A stretch of DNA of 62,346 nt from assembly GCA_016288155.1 (NCBI GenBank), contig JAEEYP010000010.1, positions 1 to 62,346 on the forward strand, in the 5' to 3' direction. Source of the stretch: Clostridiales bacterium. Its GTDB lineage: Bacteria > Bacillota > Clostridia > Oscillospirales > CAG-272. Numbering within the stretch: position 1 is the first letter of the stretch; each line of letters starts with the position of its first letter. The notes beneath the pieces were generated by a model, which made no database searches, was not told where the DNA came from, and worked only from the letters and a program-made list of their open reading frames with translations. The position numbers and the translations under genes were made by a program. This document shows, piece after piece, positions 44,191 through 51,065 of the stretch.

Positions 44191-46257
44191 ATGAAAATTA
44201 CGATCGAAGAGAAAGAATACGAGATCACCTCGCCCGTTGCGGGCGCGATGCGGATCCGCTCGGCCGGCGCGAAAGAAAACGGGCTGGACAGATACGGCTT
44301 CCTTCCGAAAACGGACGGCGGTCGGTTCCCGGCGCACGAGATCCGCGGGGACAGAGTGATATTCAAGGACGAAAGCGGGGAGGAGATCACCTCGCTGTCC
44401 CTCGCCGCCGACGCGCGGGGCTGGCGGGTCGAATTTCCGCTCCGGCCCGGCGAGCGGCTGTACGGTCTCGGCGACGTCGACCGCACGTCGCTCGACAAGC
44501 GCGGGGGACGCTACCGCATGTGGGTGACGGACGTCAAAAGCTATCGGCCGATCCCGTATTTGATGTCGAGCCGCGGATGGGCCGTTGCGGTCAACACGAC
44601 CTTCGAGCACTTCTTCGACGTCGGCGCGTCGCGCGGGGACGCGCTCGTCGTGAGCGGCCGCGCCTCCGTCCCGGACGTCACCGTCTTCACGGGAAAAGAT
44701 TACGCCGAGCTGCTCGAGAGATACACCGCGTACGCCGGGCGGCCGGCGCTGCTCCCGCGCTGGGCGATGGGTCTGACCTTCGTCTGCAATACGCAGGCAG
44801 ACGCCCGCGAGCTGATCGACGACGGGCTCAACTTCCGGCGCGAGGACATCCCCTGCGACATCCTCGGTCTCGAACCCGGCTGGATGGAAAAAAACTACGA
44901 CGAGTCCGTCAATAAGGCGTGGCATCCCGAGCGGTTTTACATTCCGTATTACGCCACGGTCGGACCGCATACGTTCCTCGGCGCGGTCGCCCGCCTGAAA
45001 TTCAAGCTGAGCCTCTGGCTGTGCTGCGACTACGATATTACCTTTTTCGAAGAACGCCTGCTCGGGAACGAAAAAACGGAAGAGAGACCGACGGAGCTGA
45101 ACACGGGCGGGTACGAGACTGCCGCCGACCGCTTCGAGGAAGACGAGCACTTCGTGAACCCGTCGCGGAAAATGGACACCGAGACCGACCCGGAGCAGGG
45201 CTGGTTCGAGCATCTGAAAAAATTCGTCGATCAGGGCGTGTCCGCCTTCAAGCTGGACGGGGCGTATCAGGTCCTCGACCATCCGGACCGCCTGTACGGG
45301 AACGGCATGACGGACAAGGAGGCGCACAATCTGTATCCGCTCCTTCTGGCGAAGCAGATGTCGCTCGGCTTCTCGGACTACACGGGCAGACGGTCGATGA
45401 TCTATACGCCGAGCGGATATACGGGCATCCAGCGCTTCGCCGCGACCTGGACCGGAGATACCGGCGGCGGGTTCGGCACGCTCGTCTCGATGCTCAACGA
45501 CGGCATGTGCGGCCATTCGAACGTTTCGTGCGACCTCGACGTCTTCTCGCGCGAATCCGTCCACTTCGGTTTTCTGCAGGGATGGTCGCAGCTCAACAGC
45601 TGGAATTACTGGCGGCATCCGTGGCTGCTCGAGGAGGAGGACAAGGAGATCTTCCGGGAGTACGACAAGCTCCGCTACAGTCTGTTCCCGTATATCTATA
45701 CGGCCGCCGTGCAGGCGTACGAGACCGGCATGCCGATCATGCGCGCGCTGCCGCTCATGTATCCGGAGGACGGTGAGGTTTCAAACATGCTCAGCGAGTA
45801 CATGTTCGGCGATTCTCTGCTCGTCGGCGTGTTTCTGGGCCGTGCCGAAACGGAAAAGGACGGCGTAAAGCGCAATCTGTACCTCCCCGCGGGCGCGTGG
45901 TTCGATTTCTTCACCGGCGAGAAGTACGACGGCGGGCAGTGGATTTATTACGTGCCGCCGAAGGGACGGGCAGGCGCGCTGTTCGTGAAGGCGGGCTCCG
46001 CGATCCCGACGGTGGAGCCGGGGAAGTATATCGGCGACAGGACGTTCGACGAGATCCTCGTCAGGGTATGGCCGGACGGGGACGGTCGGGCGAGCGGCCG
46101 CATGGTCGAGGACGACGGCGTCACGCTCCGGTACCGCGACGGCGAGTACAGAAAAACGGCGATCCGGTACGAGGACGGCCGTCTCGCCGTCGAGCAGGAG
46201 GGGCGGTACGAGGGGATGCCGGAGGTGCGTTTCCGCGTGATCCCCGCGGGACACTGA
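44191..46257 (+). CDS. GH31-family alpha-glycosidase
   Basis: The 688-residue enzyme has the N-terminal beta-sandwich (GERLYGLGDVDRTSLDKRGG), then the barrel with the nucleophile Asp 356 in FKLDGAYQ and the acid/base Asp 423 in TWTGDTGGG, followed by HSNVSCDLDVF, SWNYWRHPWLLEEED and the C-terminal sandwich with NLYLPAGAWFDFFTGE. GH31 covers alpha-glucosidases, alpha-xylosidases and related enzymes. A Gly follows the nucleophile Asp, where many relatives carry a larger residue, so specificity is open. AAGGA precedes the ATG. There is no signal peptide. Confidence 0.88.
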   Translation: MKITIEEKEYEITSPVAGAMRIRSAGAKENGLDRYGFLPKTDGGRFPAHEIRGDRVIFKDESGEEITSLSLAADARGWRVEFPLRPGERLYGLGDVDRTSLDKRGGRYRMWVTDVKSYRPIPYLMSSRGWAVAVNTTFEHFFDVGASRGDALVVSGRASVPDVTVFTGKDYAELLERYTAYAGRPALLPRWAMGLTFVCNTQADARELIDDGLNFRREDIPCDILGLEPGWMEKNYDESVNKAWHPERFYIPYYATVGPHTFLGAVARLKFKLSLWLCCDYDITFFEERLLGNEKTEERPTELNTGGYETAADRFEEDEHFVNPSRKMDTETDPEQGWFEHLKKFVDQGVSAFKLDGAYQVLDHPDRLYGNGMTDKEAHNLYPLLLAKQMSLGFSDYTGRRSMIYTPSGYTGIQRFAATWTGDTGGGFGTLVSMLNDGMCGHSNVSCDLDVFSRESVHFGFLQGWSQLNSWNYWRHPWLLEEEDKEIFREYDKLRYSLFPYIYTAAVQAYETGMPIMRALPLMYPEDGEVSNMLSEYMFGDSLLVGVFLGRAETEKDGVKRNLYLPAGAWFDFFTGEKYDGGQWIYYVPPKGRAGALFVKAGSAIPTVEPGKYIGDRTFDEILVRVWPDGDGRASGRMVEDDGVTLRYRDGEYRKTAIRYEDGRLAVEQEGRYEGMPEVRFRVIPAGH

Positions 46258-46300
46258 CGGAAAAAACGACGACCGTGAGATCGCCGGAAAATCCGCTTCC

Positions 46301-46333
46301 TTTTAACTTCGTTTAAGGATACGGTGCTATAAT
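46301..46333 (+). promoter_or_regulatory. Response-regulator box and promoter of the two-component operon
   Basis: TTTTAACTTCGTTTAAGG (46301-46318) occupies the -35 region, and TGCTATAAT (-10 at 46328-46333) follows. An aligned copy sits at 48321-48353 before the ABC gene with the same 27-base offset to its -10. Confidence 0.65.
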
Positions 46334-46358
46334 CGGATATCATCGGGAGGTGAACGAC

Positions 46359-47036
46359 GTGCGTATTCTGCTGGCTGAAGACGAAAAAGCGCTTTCCAAG
46401 GCGATCGTCAAGATCTTCGAGAAGAACAACTACTCGGCGGACGCCGTGTACAACGGGGAGGACGCGCTCTCTTATCTGGAGATGGGCAACTACGACGCGG
46501 CGGTGCTCGACATCATGATGCCGAAGATGGACGGGATCACGGTGCTGAAAAGGATCCGCGCCGAGGGAAATCAGATCCCGGTGCTCATGCTGACCGCGAA
46601 ATCGGAGATCGAGGACCGCGTGCTCGGGCTCGACAGCGGCGCGAACGATTATCTTCCGAAGCCGTTCGACACGCGGGAGCTGCTGGCGCGCATCCGCAGC
46701 ATCACGCGCGCGAAATCGGAAACGGACACGAAGCTGACCGTCGGCAACGTGACGCTCGACCGCGCGACGTACGAGCTCTCTTCTCCCACCGGGAGCTTCC
46801 GGCTGGCGAACAAGGAATACCAGATGATGGAATATCTGATGGTCAATCCGCGCCGCGTCCTTTCGGCGGAAATGTTCATGGAGAAGATCTGGGGCTACGA
46901 CGCCGAGGCGGAGATCAACGTGGTGTGGGTGTACATCTCGTATCTGCGCAAGAAGCTGACGGCGCTCGGCGCGGATATCCAGATCAAGTCGTCGCGGAAC
47001 GCCGGGTATTCGCTGGAGGACGTCCATGATCGATAA
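46359..47036 (+). CDS. OmpR-family response regulator
   Basis: The 225-residue protein has receiver motifs (LLAEDE, phospho-acceptor Asp 51 in LDIMMPKMDG, DYLPKPFD) and an OmpR winged helix (EYQMMEYLMVNPRRVLSAEM, VWVYISYLRKKL, IKSSRNAGYSLE). The GTG at 46359 is chosen because GGGAGG is 8 bases upstream; a GTG at 46350 overlaps that site. The kinase gene overlaps its 3' end by 11 bases. It probably binds the box at 46301-46318 and the copy at 48321-48338. Confidence 0.9.
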   Translation: MRILLAEDEKALSKAIVKIFEKNNYSADAVYNGEDALSYLEMGNYDAAVLDIMMPKMDGITVLKRIRAEGNQIPVLMLTAKSEIEDRVLGLDSGANDYLPKPFDTRELLARIRSITRAKSETDTKLTVGNVTLDRATYELSSPTGSFRLANKEYQMMEYLMVNPRRVLSAEMFMEKIWGYDAEAEINVVWVYISYLRKKLTALGADIQIKSSRNAGYSLEDVHDR

Positions 47037-48267
47037 ACTGAAACGGAAATTCCTCGTCACCGGGACGGCGTTCATGTTCCTCCTCATGACGGTGCTCGTG
47101 CTCATCATGAATTTCGTGAACTACCGGGAGGTGACGGCGGACGCCGATTCCGTCCTCGACGTGCTCTCTCAGCCGAACCTGCCGTTTGTCGGCGGAGGGA
47201 CGCCGTGGAAAGACCCGAAGGATATCATGGAATTCGTTCCGCGCGGCATGTCGGTCGAGGTACCGTATGAATCGAGATTTTTCGCCGTCATGGTGTCCGC
47301 CGACGGCGAGATCCTCCAGTCAGACTTGTCGCGGATCGTTTCCGTCGACGACGATGCCGCGAAAGAGTATATCCGCAGGGCGCTCGGCAGCGGCGGTCAG
47401 CGCGGCTTCATCGGCAGCTTCCGCTACGTGAAAACGACGGATGAGACCGGCACGAGGATCCTCTTCCTCGACTGCGGGCGGAAGCTCGACTCGTTCCGGG
47501 GCTTTTTCTGGATCAGCGTGATCGTCGGCCTCGGCGGCTGCGTCGTCGTCTTCATCGCCTTCGTGCTGACGGCGGGCAAGATCGTCGCGCCGATCGCCGA
47601 AAGCTATGAAAAACAGAAGCGCTTCATTTCCGACGCGGGACACGAGATCAAGACGCCGCTGACGATCATCAACGCGAACGTCGATCTGCTCGAATCGGAC
47701 GGTGACAAAGAAGAGCTCGCCGACATCCGCCAGCAGACGAAGCGGCTGACGGAGCTGACGAACGATCTCGTTCTCCTTTCCAAGATGGAAGAGGCGGAGC
47801 ATACGATACAGAAGATCGAGTTCCCGCTCTCCGATCTCGTCGGAGAGACGGTCGCTTCGTTCCGCGCGCCGGCGGCGTCGCACGATCTTACCCTCACCGC
47901 CGACGTCGTGCCGGATATCACGCTGTGCGGTTCCCCCGACGCCGTCCGGCAGCTCGTTTCCCTTCTTATGGAAAACGCCGTCAAGTATTCGCCGGACGGC
48001 GGCGGGATCACGGTTACGCTGGCGGCGCACAGAAGATCGGCGGTGCTCACCGTCGCCAACGTGACGCGGGAAGAGATCCGGGAGGCGGATCTGCCGCGGC
48101 TCTTCGACCGGTTCTACCGCAGCGACGTATCGAGGAATTCCGGCACCGGCGGGCACGGCATCGGACTCTCGATCGCCAAGGCGATCACGGACGCGCACGG
48201 CGGCACCATCACCGCGGCGACGAAGGACGGGTACGATTTCACCGTGACGGTCACCCTTCCTCTGTGA
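47026..48267 (+). CDS. Sensor histidine kinase
   Basis: The 413-residue kinase has helices at about residues 11-31 and 161-182 around an external sensor domain of ~130 residues. It then has HisKA (FISDAGHEIKTPLTIINAN, His 206) and HATPase motifs (LLMENAVKYS, GHGIGLSIAKAI). The external loop is compact with no recognised domain. A terminator follows the gene, then the ABC gene that carries the same upstream box. Such kinases beside MacB-type transporters usually answer to envelope stress or peptides; that is inference here. Confidence 0.9.
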   Translation: MIDKLKRKFLVTGTAFMFLLMTVLVLIMNFVNYREVTADADSVLDVLSQPNLPFVGGGTPWKDPKDIMEFVPRGMSVEVPYESRFFAVMVSADGEILQSDLSRIVSVDDDAAKEYIRRALGSGGQRGFIGSFRYVKTTDETGTRILFLDCGRKLDSFRGFFWISVIVGLGGCVVVFIAFVLTAGKIVAPIAESYEKQKRFISDAGHEIKTPLTIINANVDLLESDGDKEELADIRQQTKRLTELTNDLVLLSKMEEAEHTIQKIEFPLSDLVGETVASFRAPAASHDLTLTADVVPDITLCGSPDAVRQLVSLLMENAVKYSPDGGGITVTLAAHRRSAVLTVANVTREEIREADLPRLFDRFYRSDVSRNSGTGGHGIGLSIAKAITDAHGGTITAATKDGYDFTVTVTLPL

Positions 48268-48283
48268 GCGCAGAAAATCCTCG

Positions 48284-48315
48284 GGAAGCGGATGAAAGAT
48301 CCGCTTCCTTTTTTT
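48284..48315 (+). terminator. Rho-independent terminator
   Basis: GGAAGCGGAT (48284-48293) pairs perfectly with 48299-48308 and is followed by seven T. It closes the two-component operon. Confidence 0.9.
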
Positions 48316-48320
48316 CGTGC

Positions 48321-48353
48321 TTTTAAGTGCGTTTTAGGTTGGCGTGTTACAAT
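48321..48353 (+). promoter_or_regulatory. Response-regulator box and promoter of the ABC gene
   Basis: TTTTAAGTGCGTTTTAGG (48321-48338) matches the box at 46301-46318 at 15 of 18 positions, and TACAAT (48348-48353) follows at the same distance. Confidence 0.65.
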
Positions 48354-48385
48354 ACCGGCGGAAAACGAAGAACGGGAGGCGCAAT

Positions 48386-49494
48386 ATGACATGCGAGGAG
48401 TTTTATAAAACGCATTCAGGAGCATCGGCCGATCCAAAGGGCGCAATATCCTGATCGGGATCATCGCCCTTGTGATCGCGGTCTCCGCGTGTCTCGGCTT
48501 ATCGATCAGGCAGGCGGCCGCCAGCGCGAAAGCGTCCGCGCTGGAAGGGATCAGCATCACCGCGACGATCTCCTGCGACCGCGCGGGACAGATGGGAAGG
48601 ATCGGCTCCTCCGGCGGCGATGTGTTCGGCGGCTTCGGCGGTTTCGACAGAAGTCAGTTTTCCGATATCATGGGCAGCGCTTCGTCCTTGACCGTCGACG
48701 AATATAAGAAATACGCCGCGGCGGAATCCGTTTCGGATTTTTACTATACCGTGACCGCGTATTGTAACGGATCGGACGGTCTCTCTCCGGTCAGTGATGA
48801 AGATACCGACGGAGACGATGGCGCCGAAAGCAGTGAAAACGGCGAAGACACGGAATCATACGGAGTCACCCCCGTTCTCCAGAACGTTTCCTATGATTTC
48901 GAAAAAGGGAAAATGTACTGCATCATCGGGAAATCCGGCGCGGGCAAAACGACGCTTCTGTCATTGCTGTCAGGGCTGACCGATCCCCGGAGAGGCGAGA
49001 TCTTCTACGAGGACAAAAACATCGCCTCCATCGATAAATACGTCTACCGCTCCAAGTATATCGGCGTGGTGTTCCAGAGTTACAATCTGCTGACGAAATA
49101 CACGGCGCTCGAGAACGTGGTCCTCTCGATGGATATCGCGGGATACAAGACCGAGGACAAGAACAAGCGCGCGCTTGAGCTTCTGGAAAGCGTCGGGCTC
49201 GACGAGGATGAAGCGAACAGACGGATCCTGAAGCTGTCGGGCGGTCAGCAGCAGAGGGTCGCCATAGCGCGGGCTCTGTCCTATGATCCCGATATCATCC
49301 TGGCGGACGAGCCGACCGGGAACCTTGACGCCGATACACAGAACGAGATCATGGCCATATTCCGCAATATGGCGGAGCAGGGCAAATGCGTGATCCTCGT
49401 CAGCCATTCGCCGGAGGTCGCCGCGCTGTGCGACGAACGGTACGAGCTGGTGAAGTTGTCGGGCGGCGCCAAAAGAAAAGCCGATCCGGCGTGA
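48386..49494 (+). pseudogene. Rearranged ABC gene: permease N-terminus fused to ATPase
   Basis: GGGAGG and an ATG at 48386 start MTCEEFYK. One base back in the AAAA run (48407-48410) the frame continues NAFRSIGRSKGRNILIGII and runs open to 49494, so one base is missing. About 130 residues are the start of a MacB-type permease: the first membrane helix, LSIRQAAASAKASALEGISI, TVDEYKKYAAAESVSDFYYT. Near 48865 the frame passes directly into an ABC ATPase (LQNVSYDFEKG, Walker A IGKSGAGKTT, signature LSGGQQQR, Walker B ILADEPTGNLD). The rest of the permease and the first ~20 residues of the ATPase are missing. An internal deletion joining two neighbouring genes is the simplest explanation. A GTG at 48472 could still give a 340-residue hybrid. 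Confidence 0.7.
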
Positions 49495-49514
49495 ATCTTC
49501 CGTGCGGCACCCGC

Positions 49515-49543
49515 TTGACAAAACCGGCGCCGGGGGGTAGAAT
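49515..49543 (+). promoter_or_regulatory. Promoter of the deacetylase-like gene
   Basis: TTGACA (49515-49520), 17 bases, TAGAAT (49538-49543). Confidence 0.75.
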
Positions 49544-49575
49544 AGTATAAACGAACCGGAAGGGGGACGAGACGG

Positions 49576-50916
49576 ATGACCGAGGTCTATTTCAGTTTTG
49601 ATACGGAGGATTTCACGAGCGATACCGCGAGCGACGCGGTGCGCGATCAGGCGGAGATCCTGAAGGAGTACGGCGTGCGTGCCAGCTTCAACGTCGTGGG
49701 CTACCTGGCGCGGGAGTTCGTGCGCCATCGCCGCACGGACGTGCTGGACGCGCTGCGGTACCACACGATCTCCTTCCATTCGCTGCGGCACAGCGTCCAT
49801 CCGACGATCAACGAGTACACGGACATCGAGGACTACGCGGCGGCGCGGGCGGAGCTCGAGCGGCAGGAGAGCGAAGGGATCGGCATGGTCAAGGCGGCGT
49901 GCGGCGTCGATTCCTTCCCGGCGGCGCTCCCGCCGGGGAACAGCATGTCCTACGTCGCCATGTATACCTACGCGGACTGGGGGATCCCGCTCTATCCCGG
50001 CTCGCTGTTCAATACGCCGGACGGCGCGGGCGTGTACTACTGCAACGGCTTCCACACCGACTACGACCGATGCATGGAGTGGTTCTTCGCGCGGGAGACG
50101 TTCGACGTGAAGGCGTTCCTCGACGACGCCGCGTCCCGCCGCCGGGTGTTCCTTTATAACCATCCGAACCGCGTTTTGTACCGGATCTTCTGGGACGCGG
50201 TCAACTATAAGGGCGAGAACCTGCATCCCATGTACGAGTGGGAGGAGCCCGAGCGCTGCACGCCGCAGGAGACGGCGCGGTACTACCGCCGCATGCGCGA
50301 ACTTTTGGACGCGCTGAAGACCGACGGGCGGTTCAGGATCTGCACGTTTGACGAGCTGCGCGACCGCGCGCTCGCCGACATCTACGGCCGGACCGTGACG
50401 CGCGCGCAGCTGCCGGCGATCCGGGCGTCGCTGGAGGAACGCTTTCGCTGGGTGACGGAGCCGGTGTCGCTGTCCGTCGCGGACGCGTTTTATGCGGCGC
50501 GGCATTTTCTGCTCCATCCGGAGTCCGACGAATATCATCCGGACAAGGTACACGGCTTCCTCGCCGAGCCGGAGGGCGTGACGGAGCCGACGGCGCTGTC
50601 CGCCGAGGAGATCCGCGCGCTGGCGGCGCAGTGCAGCCCGGACCGCTTTCTGCCGCCGTATTTTGAGATCGGGGGACGGCGCGTCGGCCCGGCGGATCTT
50701 CTGTTTGCCATGCTCGGCGCCGCACAGGGCGCCGAAGCGGTGACCGTCACGCCCCGGCGGCAGCAGTGCGAATACGAGGACGTCTACCCGGCGCTGCGCG
50801 ATCTGCGCTTTGAGGGCACGTGGATGCACGCCGAGGATTTCGCGGATCGCTGGCTCTCCGACCGGCTGCGCCTGCAGGCGTGGACGATCCGCCCGGAGGC
50901 GGCGGAGGATCGGTGA
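49576..50916 (+). CDS. Polysaccharide-deacetylase-like protein
   Basis: The 446-residue protein begins VYFSFDTEDF, the NodB-type first motif with its Asp pair. ASFNVVGYLAREFVRH and HTISFHSLRHSVHPT (metal His motif) follow, then FLYNHPNRVLYRIFWD. The C-terminal ~100 residues (ALAAQCSPDRFLPPYFEIGG, RVGPADLLFAMLGAA) resemble the short repeat units seen in pseudomurein-binding-type domains; that part is a weak call. No signal peptide is present, which is odd for an enzyme acting on wall polymers and suggests imported substrate. AAGGGGG precedes the ATG. Confidence 0.7.
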   Translation: MTEVYFSFDTEDFTSDTASDAVRDQAEILKEYGVRASFNVVGYLAREFVRHRRTDVLDALRYHTISFHSLRHSVHPTINEYTDIEDYAAARAELERQESEGIGMVKAACGVDSFPAALPPGNSMSYVAMYTYADWGIPLYPGSLFNTPDGAGVYYCNGFHTDYDRCMEWFFARETFDVKAFLDDAASRRRVFLYNHPNRVLYRIFWDAVNYKGENLHPMYEWEEPERCTPQETARYYRRMRELLDALKTDGRFRICTFDELRDRALADIYGRTVTRAQLPAIRASLEERFRWVTEPVSLSVADAFYAARHFLLHPESDEYHPDKVHGFLAEPEGVTEPTALSAEEIRALAAQCSPDRFLPPYFEIGGRRVGPADLLFAMLGAAQGAEAVTVTPRRQQCEYEDVYPALRDLRFEGTWMHAEDFADRWLSDRLRLQAWTIRPEAAEDR

Positions 50917-50999
50917 CGCATGCCGGCGCCGGAGAATGCGGATGGCATCCCCTGCGCTCATCGCCGGATCAGTGCGGCGGGATCCGCTCGCTTGGGTAA

Positions 51000-51039
51000 A
51001 AAACAAGTCCCGAAAACGTCGGTTTTCGGGACTTGTTTT
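51000..51039. terminator. Bidirectional terminator
   Basis: AAAACAAGTCCCGAAAAC (51000-51017) pairs perfectly with 51022-51039 around GTCG. It separates the convergent deacetylase-like and FAD oxidoreductase genes. Confidence 0.9.
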
Positions 51040-51065
51040 CGTTTTGCTGAGGCGGCGGGGAGGGT

